Assembly: GCF_020520425.1 (NCBI RefSeq)
Contig: NC_079487.1
Span: 112,626,141 to 112,690,140 of the forward strand
Direction of reading: 5' to 3'
Length of the DNA: 64,000 nt
Source: Spinacia oleracea
Taxonomy: Eukaryota; Streptophyta; Magnoliopsida; Caryophyllales; Amaranthaceae
Positions 42,749 through 53,894 of this stretch are shown here, piece after piece. Within the stretch, counting starts at the first letter, position 1, and each line of letters starts with the position of its first letter. The notes beneath the pieces are model-generated. The model saw only the letters and a list, made by a program, of their open reading frames with translations. It had not been told where the DNA came from and did not search any database. Position numbers and translations under genes: made by a program.

Positions 42749-43306
42749 ATCAGCTTTTTTTTGGGATCCCTACTACTTATTTCGTGGAGTTCAAAACAAA
42801 GTTTCTAACCCCAAAATAAATTATGTGCAACTAATTAATTATGTACGTGCATATTATTATGTAAAAATAATAACACTACTATAAAATACAGATATGGTGT
42901 ATTCGTTTAAAAATAATTACACCGATTTGACAATCAATAATTAGGGAGTAATAATATATACGGTGCCTACATTTCCGATGACATACAGCCGATTCTGTGC
43001 AGTGTATACAGAGTAATAGGAAACTTCCAAACAGCCCAAAGTAGTTGGAACTTTTGAGCTCATGCCTTTCCAAAATTTTGTATTTTATAACATATATACT
43101 AACGTACAGAGGTACAATACTACAAATTCGTAGTTGTTAAAAGCAAGTATTTTGAGTTAGTTGTACCTTACCCATATTATTTTAATTAGTTAGCATAATA
43201 CTGTATTTCGTAAGTAGATAAGATGAACGGTTCTCCGGGCTATAATTCCTCTCGGGTCAACAAGGTCTAAGTTATTGATTTCTACAGAGTATCACTCATT
43301 AAGATG
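42749..43306. other. Intergenic stretch, nothing recognised
   Basis: AT-rich DNA between the MITE and the gypsy insertion site; no gene supported. Confidence 0.4.
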
Positions 43307-43311
43307 AATAC

Positions 43312-43736
43312 TGTTTGGGCTCCCAATTGATTCTCAATTGGGCCACTAAGTCCAAAGCCCAATGGCTCTAAACAACAACATCAAACCTACCAATGGCTAT
43401 TCAGCCATCCATTAAGGCCCAAGGCCCAATAACAATAAGTGACCTATGGGCATTTATTATGCAAACACTATAAATAGGCCGCCAAGGCTCACACCTCAAG
43501 GTACGTCCAATTTATCGCCTTAAGACTACTCTTCTAGAGAACTTCTCTCTAGAATCCGAGCATCATTCTTACTTAGGCATCGGAGGGGCTTTCCTCGGAA
43601 ACACCCCCGAGGCTAGTGACTTTGCTCTTGTGCAGGTGAATTCGGACTCCACTCATTCAAACAAGCAAGATCTTCAACACATACAAAAGGGCCTTCATTC
43701 GAAGCCCATTATTTCCATCTTTACAACACCGGAACA
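43312..43736 (+). repeat. Left LTR of the gypsy element
   Basis: Starts TGTTTGGGCTCCC and ends CACCGGAACA. It contains a TATAAATA box and short inverted pairs such as CCCAATTGATTCTCAATTGG. Identical in length to the right LTR. Confidence 0.95.
43469..43476 (+). promoter_or_regulatory. TATA box of the gypsy LTR
   Basis: TATAAATA in the setting CACTATAAATAGGCC, about midway through the LTR, where transcription of the element should begin 25-35 bases downstream. The right LTR carries the same box. Confidence 0.7.
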
Positions 43737-43739
43737 ATT

Positions 43740-43757
43740 TGGCGCCGTCTGTGGGGA
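43740..43757 (+). other. Primer-binding site of the gypsy element
   Basis: TGGCGCCGTCTGTGGGGA lies three bases after the LTR. TGGCGCC is the complement of a tRNA 3' end, in the place where minus-strand priming occurs in this family. The exact tRNA was not determined. Confidence 0.75.
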
Positions 43758-43806
43758 AGAACACTTCAAAGCCTTTGAAAGACATCAACCACCTCTTTCC
43801 GCGAAA

Positions 43807-46800
43807 ATGGTGAATGATGTTGTTAACAATGACGACGATATGATGGTGCGGTCAGATTCAGAATCTGACCAAGAGGGGCACCCTCAATCGATGGCGAGGT
43901 CACAGCCAAGCAGAGCTACGACCGCCACAAATGCAGGACCTCCGATTCCAACTAGGGAAGAGCTCACTGCGGCCATGACCATCATGCAAAACTTCCTCTT
44001 CAATGAGAAGCAGCAAGGACTGGCAAACGACCGCAGAGAAGAGAGGAGGACCAGGCGAAGGCTGAACGAGCCACCCAGTGCGGAAGTGTCCAGACCCGAA
44101 CGAGAACTCCTTCCCTTGACAGGAACACACTTGACGTCGAGGTGGACGGAAAGCACGTGGGACACCCAAAAAAGGGCACAACAGCAACCAGATTGGTTTG
44201 CGAGACCATCGCCTACTCCAACAGCTCTCCAAAGCGAATCAACTACTCGTAACACTCGGATCCGAAGCTCGGTGCTCAGCAGGTTGAGGCCCTCGGTCCA
44301 CTCAAGGTTAAGACCTTCGATCCACACGAGACTCGGGGTAGGTGAGTCGAGCAGATCTGGCGAACGACCCGAGGTCAGTAGCCGAGAAAGAAGAAGAGAC
44401 AGGAGGCATGATCGAACCCCTAGCCCCCATCGTACGCCCGAACGTTCTAATCATAGAACCTCGGCAAACGAAGGCATCAGGGCTAGACTCGGGAAAAGAA
44501 TCATGACTCCTACGTCATCCCCTTTCTCGGACGAGCTGATTATGGAAGAAATACCGAAGGTAAGACTGCCAGCTCACCTAACCTACAGCGGAATCACAGA
44601 TCCGAGGGATCATGTCATCTCCTACGAGCAGCAAATGTTCTTGAGTCCCTACTCCGAAGCATGCTGGTGTAAATACTTCCCAACCACGCTAACCGGAGTG
44701 GCGGGAGAGTGGTTTAGATCGCTGCCGAAGGGATCGATCAAGAGCTGGAAAAAGCTGAAAAAGAGATTCTGCACACAGTTCGTGAGCAACAATCGCCCCG
44801 AGCGAACCACAGCAGAACTGACCTCAATCCAACAAGAAAGAGACGAAAGTCTGAGAGAATTCATGGCCAGATTCATGAAGGAATCAACAAACATACCAAA
44901 CTTGCAGCCAGACGTGGCCATCTTCGCCTTGAAGCACGCGCTCCAGGAAGGGAAGTTCCGTGACGAACTCTCAATGAAGAACCCCTCCAGAATAGCTGAC
45001 GTGCTCCAAATGGCTGACGCGTTCATCAGAACCGAGGAGTTCAACAAGGCCGCTGCAAGGCTGAAAGGATCGTCGGATCCGAGAGACACAAAGAATACCC
45101 AGAGCAAGCCCGAGGGTAGCTCAAGGAAGGGGAAAGAGAAAGTAGGAGCTAGAGAGATGAGCCCGAAGAAAGACGGGAGAAGGGGTGAACTTCAACCCAA
45201 GTACACCAACTACACTCCACTAGCTCTGCCCCGAAAGGAGATATTCAGCCTCAACAGAAATGACGAAAAGTGGAAACTACCTGGGAAGCTCAAGTCCAAC
45301 CCAGCTCGGAGAAACAAGAACAAATGGTGCGAGTTCCATGATGACTTCGGTCACCATACCGAAGAATGCAACTCGCTGAAAGACAACATTGAGGACCTCG
45401 TTCGCCGAGGCTACCTGAAACAGTACTTGTTAGACCGAAGGGAGGAAAAAGAAAAGGCCGCAAGCGGCAAACAACACGAGCAACCCCAGAAAAGGGTCTA
45501 CGAAGCAACAGGGCACAAGAAAAATGACATCCTAGTGGTGTTCGGGGGACAGAAGTCTGGCCAGGCCAGCAAAAAACACCTAAGAGCCCTCTCCCATCGG
45601 GTCAACTTCAGCGCGGTGGGAGACAACCAGCCACACCCCCCGAACATGACCTTCACTGCTGATGATTGCTTCGGAGTCCAGTACAAACATGATGATCCTC
45701 TGGTCATCTCCATGGACCTCAATAACCACAACGTACATCGAGTATTAGTCGACGGAGGAAGTGCCGTCAATATCATCTTCAGAAACTGCTTCGAGCAGCT
45801 GATCCTCGAAGAGCCAGAGGAAGCACTGACGAAAGTCAGTTATCCTCTGATCGGATTCAACGGATCCGCAGCTATCCCTCGAGGAAAGATCACCCTGCCA
45901 GTCACAGTGGGCGAAGGCCAGGCAGCAAAAACCCTTCGGGACGAATTTTTGGTGATGGACTGCGACTCCGTATACAACGTAATCATGGGGAGAACCATGA
46001 TTCACAAGATGCAAGCAGTCCCCTCCACATACCACCAGCTGATGATATACGTCTCGGATGCAGGATTCGCCGAACGAATCAGGGGTGATCAAGAAGTGGC
46101 GAGAAGAACCTGCCACACTGCTGTCCGAAAGCCCAAACTAGAGGACGGCCCCGAGGAAGAAAAAGGAGCTAAGGGAGAGGAAAGCGAGGCAAAAAGAAGA
46201 AGAGCAAGCACGAGCAGCTTGTCTCCCGCAGAAGTTGATGCTCGCCCCGAAACCCTATCTCCCGAACCAGATCAAGAAATGGAGGATATCTTCCTCGAAG
46301 ATAATTCAGACAGGAGCGTCCGAATAGGCAAGGGCCTAAGCTCGGGGCTCCGAATCGATTTGATCCGACTACTCAGGGATCACAAAGACATCTTCGCATG
46401 GTCAGCAGCAGATATGCCAGGGATAAATCCGAAGCTGATTTGTCACAAGCTGGATGTCAACGCTGAAGCTCGGCCAATCAAGCAAAAAAAGAGAAATTAC
46501 TCCTCGGAGAAAAACAAAGCCATCGCCGAGGAGGTTAAAAAGTTGCAAGAGGCCGGATTCATCGAACCATGCATGTATCCGAAGTGGCTGGCCAACGTGG
46601 TGATGGTCAAGAAAGCGAACGGCTCATGGCGAATGTGCGTAGATTTCACAGATCTGAACCGAGCCTGCCCCAAAGACTGCTATCCCCTGCCAAGGATAGA
46701 TCAACTGGTTGACTCCACCAGCGGCCATGCACTGCTCAGCTTCATGGATGCCTTTTCAGGCTACCACCAAGTATTCATGCACCCCGATGACAGGGCAAAG

Positions 46801-49557
46801 ACAGCGTTCATCACAAGCGCAGGAGTGTTCAACTACAAAATGATGCCTTTCGGCTTGAAAAATGCCGGAGCCACCTACCAGAGGTTAGTTGACCACGTCT
46901 TCGCCGACCAGAAAGGGAGGAACGTGGAGGTCTACGTGGATGACTCCATCGTAAAAAGCATCAAGGAGGAAGACCATGTCAAAGACTTGGCAGAGACCTT
47001 CGGAAATCTGAGGAAATACAGCATGAAGCTGAACCCAAAAAAATGCGTCTTCGGGGTGAAGTCAGGGAAATTCCTCGGATTCATGGTGAGCGAAAGAGGA
47101 ATTGATGCGAACCCAGACAAAGTCCAAGCGGCATTGGATTTACCCGAGCCGAAGACCAAGAGAGATGTGCAGAGGCTAACCGGCAGGTTAGCCGCACTAA
47201 CAAGGTTCATATCAAAAGCCTCGGACAAGGGAGCCCCCTTCTTCAAGGCACTGAAACCAAAGAGCCTCCCCGGAGGAGAAGCAGAACCAGTCAAGAAAAA
47301 GGGGGTCCCGAGGAAAGTGGATCCCGAACTGATATGGGAACAGGAGCAAAAAGAAGCTTTTCAGCAACTCAGAGCCCACCTAGCTCAACTGCCGACACTG
47401 GCCAGACCAAAGGAGGGGGAAACCCTGTACCTATATGTCGCAGTTAGCCCTGGAACCGTCAGCGCAGTGCTTCTTCGGGAAGAAGAAAAGAAGCAACAGC
47501 CAATCTACTTCACCAGCCGAACACTTACAGGAGCCGAAACTCGGTACCCACTCATCGAGAAAGTCGCATATGCAGTAGTGGTAGCTGCACGAAAACTGAG
47601 GCCATACTTCGACTCCCACCAGATCACAGTGCTAACTGACCAACCGCTCGAAAAAGTACTCGACAAAATAGAGAGGTCAGGAAGATTGGCTGCCTGGGCC
47701 TTCGAACTATCAGAGTTCGGCATCAAATATCAGCCGAGGACAGCAATCAAAGCACAAGCATTGGCAGACTTCTTGGCCGAGTGCTCATACCAGGAAATGT
47801 TGGATGATACGAAAAGCACTTGGGAGGTCTTCACTGACGGATCTTCCACAGTAAACGGCTCAGGGGCAGGAGTTGTGCTAATCCCCCCGACGGGGAAAAG
47901 CATAGAATATGCATTGAAGTTCGGCTTCAAAGCAACCAACAACGAGGCCGAATACGAGGCCGCAATCGCAGGGATAGAGCTTTGTTTATCCCTGGAGGCC
48001 GAACATGTTCGCCTCAAAACTGATTCCCAGCTTGTAGCCAACCAGATCCGAGGGGAGTATGAGGCCAAATGGCCCAGCATGACAGCCTATTTAGCAAAGA
48101 TTAAATCCTTAACGTCAAAGTTAAGATCCTTTGAAGTCATCCTCATTCCCCGAGGACAGAACGCGCAAGCAGACGCACTGTCAAAACTCGCAAGCTCGAC
48201 ACTCATCGACCTAAACAGGTCGGTCCACGTGGAAGTTCACCAGGAGAGAAGCATCGACTTGCTACCCACCACAGTATGCAGCTTACGTACCGAACCGAGC
48301 TGGATGGACGCAGTAGTTGCATACAAAGAAAGGGGAGAACTTCCTGAAGATAAGCTGCAAGCGAGAAAACTGAAAAGATTCAACAGATGGTTCATCATCA
48401 GCGCCGAAGGAGAGCTCATGAGGAAATCATTCTCTGCTCCGCTGCTAAAATGTGTGGGTCCAACAGACGCTGACTACATCCTAAGGGAAATCCACCTCGG
48501 GATATGCGGAAACCACATTGGAGGTAGGACATTAGCACATAAAGCCCTTCGGGCTGGGTACTGGTGGCCCACTATGGTTTCCGAGGCAAAGCAGATGGCA
48601 AGGAAATGCGAGAAATGCCAAAAGTTCGCACCAGCCATCCATCAACCAGCTCAAGCCCTACAATCAACACTGTATCCCTTACCATTCGCACAGTGGGGGT
48701 TAGACATCATTGGTCCCTTCCCCTCAGCGACGAACCAGAAGAAGTGGTTGATTGTAGGAGTCGACTATTTTAGCAAATGGATCGAAGCCGAAGCTGTCTC
48801 CTCCATCACCGAACCTCAGGTCCGCAAGTTCATATGGCAGAACATCATCACAAGGTTCGGCATACCAAGACTGATGGTCTTCGACCACGGGAAACAGTTC
48901 GACAACACCCCGTTGCAAAAGTGGTGCAAACAGTTCGGCATACACCTAGCATACTCGGCAGTCTGTCACCCACAAAGCAACGGGCAAGCCGAAGCTGCTA
49001 ACAAACTCATCCTCAACGCACTCAAGAAAAGAGTCGAGGATGACAAAAACAAATGGTTAGAAGAGCTACCCGGAACGCTATGGTCCCTTCGGACCACTGA
49101 AAAAGAAGCTACCGGACAAACACCGTTCCACCTTGTATACGGATCCGAAGCTGTAATTCCTGTGGAAATCGGAACAGAAAGCCTGAGGATCCAGGCATAC
49201 AACAGGTATGATGGGCTCCAAGGAGAAAGCAACAACCAGCTTCTATCCGAAGCTCTCGATCTACTGGATGAAGCTCGGAACGATGCAAGGACACTCAACG
49301 CAGCCTATTTGCAGAGGGTCAACAAGCATTACAACCGAAGAGTCAACGCCAGACCCCTAAAAGTCGGTGATCTAGTACTCAGAAACGCCGCCTCGGTTCA
49401 GAAAGGACGGATCCATGGCAAACTCTCAGCCACTTGGGAAGGACCATACATCATCCATTCCGAAAAAAGGCCAGGCACGTATATGCTGAAACAGTTAGAT
49501 GGAACAATTCTGAAGAACCATTGGAATACCGATGTTCTCAAGAAATATTTTGTATGA
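43807..49557 (+). CDS. Gypsy gag-pol polyprotein
   Basis: One frame carries all retroelement parts. The start is placed at MVNDVVNNDDD because the frame's upstream methionine lies in the LTR. In order: gag domain (LTYSGITDPRDHV to ADAFIRTEEF, about 44577-45040), a Cys/His motif CEFHDDFGHHTEEC, protease with VLVDGGSAVNII (about 45740), reverse transcriptase with VYVDDS (about 46934), its RNase H, a second archaeal-type RNase H with FTDGSSTVNGSGAG and TNNEAEYEAA (about 47830-47990), and integrase with a zinc-binding H/C region and DDE core (48490-49010). The second RNase H points to the Tat lineage. It functions in copying and inserting the element, not for the host. Confidence 0.95.
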   Translation: MVNDVVNNDDDMMVRSDSESDQEGHPQSMARSQPSRATTATNAGPPIPTREELTAAMTIMQNFLFNEKQQGLANDRREERRTRRRLNEPPSAEVSRPERELLPLTGTHLTSRWTESTWDTQKRAQQQPDWFARPSPTPTALQSESTTRNTRIRSSVLSRLRPSVHSRLRPSIHTRLGVGESSRSGERPEVSSRERRRDRRHDRTPSPHRTPERSNHRTSANEGIRARLGKRIMTPTSSPFSDELIMEEIPKVRLPAHLTYSGITDPRDHVISYEQQMFLSPYSEACWCKYFPTTLTGVAGEWFRSLPKGSIKSWKKLKKRFCTQFVSNNRPERTTAELTSIQQERDESLREFMARFMKESTNIPNLQPDVAIFALKHALQEGKFRDELSMKNPSRIADVLQMADAFIRTEEFNKAAARLKGSSDPRDTKNTQSKPEGSSRKGKEKVGAREMSPKKDGRRGELQPKYTNYTPLALPRKEIFSLNRNDEKWKLPGKLKSNPARRNKNKWCEFHDDFGHHTEECNSLKDNIEDLVRRGYLKQYLLDRREEKEKAASGKQHEQPQKRVYEATGHKKNDILVVFGGQKSGQASKKHLRALSHRVNFSAVGDNQPHPPNMTFTADDCFGVQYKHDDPLVISMDLNNHNVHRVLVDGGSAVNIIFRNCFEQLILEEPEEALTKVSYPLIGFNGSAAIPRGKITLPVTVGEGQAAKTLRDEFLVMDCDSVYNVIMGRTMIHKMQAVPSTYHQLMIYVSDAGFAERIRGDQEVARRTCHTAVRKPKLEDGPEEEKGAKGEESEAKRRRASTSSLSPAEVDARPETLSPEPDQEMEDIFLEDNSDRSVRIGKGLSSGLRIDLIRLLRDHKDIFAWSAADMPGINPKLICHKLDVNAEARPIKQKKRNYSSEKNKAIAEEVKKLQEAGFIEPCMYPKWLANVVMVKKANGSWRMCVDFTDLNRACPKDCYPLPRIDQLVDSTSGHALLSFMDAFSGYHQVFMHPDDRAKTAFITSAGVFNYKMMPFGLKNAGATYQRLVDHVFADQKGRNVEVYVDDSIVKSIKEEDHVKDLAETFGNLRKYSMKLNPKKCVFGVKSGKFLGFMVSERGIDANPDKVQAALDLPEPKTKRDVQRLTGRLAALTRFISKASDKGAPFFKALKPKSLPGGEAEPVKKKGVPRKVDPELIWEQEQKEAFQQLRAHLAQLPTLARPKEGETLYLYVAVSPGTVSAVLLREEEKKQQPIYFTSRTLTGAETRYPLIEKVAYAVVVAARKLRPYFDSHQITVLTDQPLEKVLDKIERSGRLAAWAFELSEFGIKYQPRTAIKAQALADFLAECSYQEMLDDTKSTWEVFTDGSSTVNGSGAGVVLIPPTGKSIEYALKFGFKATNNEAEYEAAIAGIELCLSLEAEHVRLKTDSQLVANQIRGEYEAKWPSMTAYLAKIKSLTSKLRSFEVILIPRGQNAQADALSKLASSTLIDLNRSVHVEVHQERSIDLLPTTVCSLRTEPSWMDAVVAYKERGELPEDKLQARKLKRFNRWFIISAEGELMRKSFSAPLLKCVGPTDADYILREIHLGICGNHIGGRTLAHKALRAGYWWPTMVSEAKQMARKCEKCQKFAPAIHQPAQALQSTLYPLPFAQWGLDIIGPFPSATNQKKWLIVGVDYFSKWIEAEAVSSITEPQVRKFIWQNIITRFGIPRLMVFDHGKQFDNTPLQKWCKQFGIHLAYSAVCHPQSNGQAEAANKLILNALKKRVEDDKNKWLEELPGTLWSLRTTEKEATGQTPFHLVYGSEAVIPVEIGTESLRIQAYNRYDGLQGESNNQLLSEALDLLDEARNDARTLNAAYLQRVNKHYNRRVNARPLKVGDLVLRNAASVQKGRIHGKLSATWEGPYIIHSEKRPGTYMLKQLDGTILKNHWNTDVLKKYFV

Positions 49558-49959
49558 TCTCTGTCTGTAAACCAAGTAAGTTGTTTAATGAGAAGAGGAA
49601 AGCCATTGGCACCATGTGTTTCATTAAACTTATCTCTACATTTATTGTCCCTTTATATATATATGCAGCCTCGGATCTGATCAATCCGAGACCAAAAACA
49701 GGTTGACTTTGCCCATTCCTTGATAAAATGCAAGAAATGACCAAATCATACACTTCAGGGAACCGTCCAGAATCCTCGGATTCGCGGTACCCTAATAAAA
49801 TTTGTTCGCAACAAACAGTCGCTCGAATCAAGTTATAAAACTCCGGCTCAGATCCACGGATCGCCGAAGGCATAACTAAAGAGGCAGACTAGCGATCTCT
49901 TGCCCAGGTTTCCGAACCACAAGAGATCGGAAGAACAATCCAAACCTCTGAGCAGATCG

Positions 49960-50215
49960 ACGGATTTGAAGAGTCTGGAAACTAAAGAGTCTCTTAGCAG
50001 ATCTACGGATTTGAAGAACTCGCAAAACTAAAGAGTCTCTTAGCAGATCTACGGATTTGAAGAACTCGCAAAACTAAAGAGTCTCTTAGCAGATCTACGG
50101 ATTTGAAGAACTCACAAAGTCAAAGAGTCTCTTAGCAGATCTACGGATTTGAAGAACTCGCAAAACTAAAGAGTCTCTTAGCAGATCTACGGATTTAAAG
50201 AGCTCGCAAGATCAA
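49960..50215 (+). repeat. 46-bp tandem repeat in the gypsy 3' region
   Basis: GAGTCTCTTAGCAGATCTAC followed by GGATTTGAAGAACTCGCAAA recurs about five times in register with a 46-base period, with worn copies on either side. Tandem repeats between pol and the right LTR are a known trait of Tat elements and can seed satellites. Confidence 0.9.
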
Positions 50216-50566
50216 AAGGTTTTTAGCAAGTCTACAGAAAGAGGAGCTCGAGAAATCTACGGATTTAAAGACCTAAAAATTGCGAAAGCACAAGTTGAAA
50301 AGAAGCAGCCAAGTAACAAACATTCATTTTTTATTCAATATTTGGGGGAAGTACAAACACATCGAAAACCTCAAAAATTGAAAACAAAATGAAACAAGTT
50401 AAAATCGGCAGCCATCAACAGACAATACCGGCCTACCGAAGTACTAAAGAAAGCAAAAAGAAATGAGTACAACGCAGCGCCGAGGCAAAAGGGGGAAAAG
50501 CAAGCACATATTCGGAAGTCCTCAACTGGAACCGACCGACTCTGAAGAAGACGACTGCCCGAATCC

Positions 50567-51421
50567 CTAACTCTTGGGAGTCTCAGAAGCGGCCCCTAGG
50601 GGAGCATCCTTCGAAGAACCCCCAGCAGTGGTATCACCTTCGGAAGTTGCCTTCTGGGCCCGAGCCTCTGCAAGAGCAGCTTGGCGTTCAGCTTCAGCTT
50701 CATCTCGATCAGCTTGGCATTCCACCAAGTGGTCCTCGGCCTGCATCCATAGAGGAACTTTCTCGTTCCAAGGGAAGTGAGGCATGTGCTTCGCAAACAT
50801 GCGCCGAGCACCCAGGATGCCGTTCCAGTACTGCTCTCTACACTGATCAGCAGTGTAGAGGTTGACTCGCTCCTGCTCCAGCTTCCGAATATAGTCATCT
50901 TTTTCCCGAAGCTTCAGCCGAAGGACAGGCACCTTATCAGCTTGCTGCTGGATCAGCTCCCGATGCTGGACAAAATGGTGGAGCCTTAACTCCGCCTCTG
51001 TACGCTCCTTGTCGGCCGCTTCAAATTTAGACTTCATCTCCTGGAAGAGTCTATCTTTTTCCTCAAGTTCGCTAGCGAACTTAGCGGCCATATCCTTCTT
51101 CTCCTCAGCAAAGGAAGCGATCTTCTCAGCATCCTCTTCAACTCGGAAGATGAGCTGGCCAACCTCGGTCCCGATCTTCTCAGCAGACTCTCTAGCCTCG
51201 CGACTATAGTGAAGGTACAGCTGCTTGAGTTCCGTAAGCTCGGAGAGGAGTTGCCCAGCCTTCTGGTCCAAAATGGGAATATCACGAGCATAAGCCTCAC
51301 GATATTTCCTCAGTTGTTTCTCCTCAACCGAGCTACACTCGGAAGCGAACGAAGACCAGAAAACAGCCTGGGAACGAGAGAAAGATGAGCAAAATAGGAA
51401 AAACATAAAACAAAAACACAA
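50567..51421 (-). CDS. Antisense block of the gypsy element, coiled-coil part
   Basis: An open stretch on the strand opposite gag-pol. Most of it is predicted helix with long heptads (EEDAEKIASFAEEKKDMAAK, KLREKDDYIRKLEQERVNL) and an Ala/Glu-rich end. No enzyme motif. It is probably one exon of an extra protein encoded by the element; similar coiled-coil C-terminal parts occur in plant gypsy extra frames. Not joined to neighbours here. Confidence 0.6.
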   Translation of the reverse strand: MCFCFMFFLFCSSFSRSQAVFWSSFASECSSVEEKQLRKYREAYARDIPILDQKAGQLLSELTELKQLYLHYSREARESAEKIGTEVGQLIFRVEEDAEKIASFAEEKKDMAAKFASELEEKDRLFQEMKSKFEAADKERTEAELRLHHFVQHRELIQQQADKVPVLRLKLREKDDYIRKLEQERVNLYTADQCREQYWNGILGARRMFAKHMPHFPWNEKVPLWMQAEDHLVECQADRDEAEAERQAALAEARAQKATSEGDTTAGGSSKDAPLGAASETPKS

Positions 51422-51436
51422 CTCAAAGAGAAAAAT

Positions 51437-52162
51437 CTAGCAAATTACCTCGTTCAGATAGTACTGGGCCATCATTGCCGGATTCCTCTCTTCGGCCCCA
51501 GGAACCCTCCACTGCGGGTTAGCACGAAGCAGATTCTCCCGAGCAGCCTCGGGGCCCACCAAGGATCCCACGTGAGCCAAAGGGTCCTCTCCCAAAATCG
51601 GAGCCCTGGCATATCGAGCCATCGCCTCCCTTACTTCTTCGGGGATCCGTTTTAGCGGAACATCCGAACAGGGATCAGCATGGATCAGCCTATCCAGGGC
51701 CGAGGTAGAAGTAGAACCCAAAGTCGAGTGGCGCCTCTTCCTCGTCAAACCTTGCTCGGGCTGCTCCTCCTCTCCAGCAGAGGGAACCTCCTTCTGAACC
51801 TCGGGGACCGCAGCTTCGGGGCCCGAGAGATCTATCATCTCCTTGTCTGGACTCTTCTCCCTCTCGAAGGGAAGATCAGCAGACTCCTTCTTCTCCCCAG
51901 CTACCTCAGGGACATCCGAACCAGGAACAAAATCGGCTTCAATCGCCTCCATCACCTCGGTGATATCCTGGATTTCGATCCCCAAAGCAGCAGATGGTTT
52001 AAGGGGAGAAGGGATGATATCTTCCTCGATCAGCGGCTGATCCACGGCCGGCGGTTCAGCAACCACCACACTCTTTAACTTCTGCCCTGGCAAGGGCATG
52101 AAGTGAAGAAGATTCTTAGGAGGAGGCATGACTTCCGAAACTGCTTCCTGCATAGCAAGCAT
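51437..52162 (-). CDS. Antisense block of the gypsy element, acidic linker part
   Basis: Open stretch rich in Pro, Glu and Ser with a KRRHSTLGSTSTSALDR patch and WRVPGAEERNPAMMAQYYLN near its end. Looks disordered, with no known catalytic motif. Likely belongs to the same antisense transcript as the stretches on either side. Confidence 0.5.
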   Translation of the reverse strand: MLAMQEAVSEVMPPPKNLLHFMPLPGQKLKSVVVAEPPAVDQPLIEEDIIPSPLKPSAALGIEIQDITEVMEAIEADFVPGSDVPEVAGEKKESADLPFEREKSPDKEMIDLSGPEAAVPEVQKEVPSAGEEEQPEQGLTRKRRHSTLGSTSTSALDRLIHADPCSDVPLKRIPEEVREAMARYARAPILGEDPLAHVGSLVGPEAARENLLRANPQWRVPGAEERNPAMMAQYYLNEVIC

Positions 52163-52760
52163 TCAAAGATTAGTTTCCGAAAAGGGGAGAAACGAACTAC
52201 AAAAACTCCAAGTCAGAACAAATACCTTCTCCGAGGGCTGAGAAGCCTTCGCTTTCTTCGGATGCGTGGAAGGCCTCAAAAGAGTGCTACCCTTCCTTTT
52301 GCGTTGATCCTAAAAAGGGGAGACCAAGGGTCAACGAATGTAAAAGAAGAAAAAGGAAGAAATAGAGAAAAAAGCGGGAAATACCCGGTTCCTAGATAAA
52401 GAGATATCTATCCGAGCCGGAGATGAAACCGAAGGAACGGCACGCGGCACAGCGTCAGTCCCAGGACCCTAAAAAGATGGTCCAGGACCAAGACGTTAGC
52501 CGACGGCCAACCGAAAAGAAAAAGATAAACAGAAAATCGAGCCTATAAATGAACACTCACCGGATCCGAAGTCGTCTTCAACTCAGGAAGCACAACCTTC
52601 ACAGGAACAGCTTCAACAGAAGAGGCGGAATCCCACGGATCAGCTCGAACTTCGGATATCCGAGCAACCCCCAAAGGAGACAACACGTAATCCTTCAGAC
52701 GAGGATTACGAGGGTTATCTTTTCCGAACTTGTACTCGGGAGCCGGGTCGTGAATAGTCT

Positions 52761-53894
52761 TCAAATCCAAAGAAATGCCCAACTTCTTAGGATCAATGCA
52801 GCTAAAGCCGTACTCTGCAAAAACAAAGCACAAAACATGTCAGCAAAACGAAACAGGAAAGAGGACAAACTCACTGAAAAAACGGTCTCAGCCGAAAGAC
52901 ACCTACCCCTGTCAAAAATCCTGCTGAGACCGGCAACAGCAAGAATGTCCTCCCTCAGAATGTAATTGAGATTCGGGAGCCAGCTAGACGGCAGTCGGTG
53001 GTTATCCTCTTGAGCCAAGAACCACTGGAGGAGGTCCACATAGTGGCGATGGTTCCGATCTGGAGCCGCCACACCCCTCATATCAGGATCAGGAGCCACG
53101 AACCACTTCGGAGGACGATAAAAGTTGGGATGCTTCGGATCCGTCGGCACACGGACGAGCAACCACTCCGTCTTCCAATTGTGGTCAGAGCTAAGGTAGG
53201 GGTACGCCGTGATGTAGTTCGGATCCCCCCTCTTTCGGGACTTCTTGTTGACAATGGTCCACCAACCATACCCATCACCCTTGGAAGCATGGTTGAGAAC
53301 CAGATCGTGAAGATCCCGAAAAATAGCGACAGAGCAAGGGAAATTGACGAAGTCACACACCCATCTAAATCCGATTATGTGCCTCATAGATTTGGGTGTG
53401 AGCTGGGCCAAACTAATGTTGTACGACACCAAAACCTCGGATACGAACGGATCCAAAGGAAAGCGGAGACCATTCTCCAAATGGTGAGTATACACGGAAA
53501 TGAACCCCCTCGGTGGATGAGTCACCCGAGGACGCTCTTGTTCAGGAAGCTCGCACCAGTACCCCAAGGCATGCTGAATTCCGTATAGCTCCTCGGCCTT
53601 CCGATGATAATTCCCTAACTTCGCTTCCACCAACCAGTCACCGCTGACCGATTTCTCCAACGGACCGTCGATCTGCGTGGTCTCATGCAAAATTGAGGCA
53701 TACTTGCCCTTCGGATCAGCTTCCGACCAATGAACTGGAAACTCGGAGTAACGACGACGAACACCCGAAAAGCCAGCTCTCTCACCAGAGGTTGCACGTT
53801 CATCTTCGGAAGCATCCCAACCAATCGAACTCTTCTCCAACGGCCTCTCCGAAGGTCGACCCCTCGAAGATTTCGGTAACCTCCCCGAAGGCAC
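52761..53894 (-). CDS. Antisense block of the gypsy element, Transposase_28-like domain
   Basis: Contains HLENGLRFPLDPFVSEVLVS, YNISLAQLTPKSMRHIIGF and GYGWWTIVNKKSRK. This is the pattern of the plant domain called putative gypsy-type transposon (Transposase_28, PF04195 as I recall). Despite the name it is not a known transposase. It is found in extra frames of plant gypsy elements. The block starts near 53956 (MAKNRGKNKF), downstream of a TATA box on the same strand. Function unknown. Confidence 0.65.
   Translation of the reverse strand: MPSGRLPKSSRGRPSERPLEKSSIGWDASEDERATSGERAGFSGVRRRYSEFPVHWSEADPKGKYASILHETTQIDGPLEKSVSGDWLVEAKLGNYHRKAEELYGIQHALGYWCELPEQERPRVTHPPRGFISVYTHHLENGLRFPLDPFVSEVLVSYNISLAQLTPKSMRHIIGFRWVCDFVNFPCSVAIFRDLHDLVLNHASKGDGYGWWTIVNKKSRKRGDPNYITAYPYLSSDHNWKTEWLLVRVPTDPKHPNFYRPPKWFVAPDPDMRGVAAPDRNHRHYVDLLQWFLAQEDNHRLPSSWLPNLNYILREDILAVAGLSRIFDRGRCLSAETVFSVSLSSFLFRFADMFCALFLQSTALAALILRSWAFLWI

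Noticed and set aside
43884-49294. Antisense frames opposite gag-pol
   Set aside because: Shadows of the long gag-pol frame; no start context, promoter or domain, unlike the antisense block at 50567-53956.
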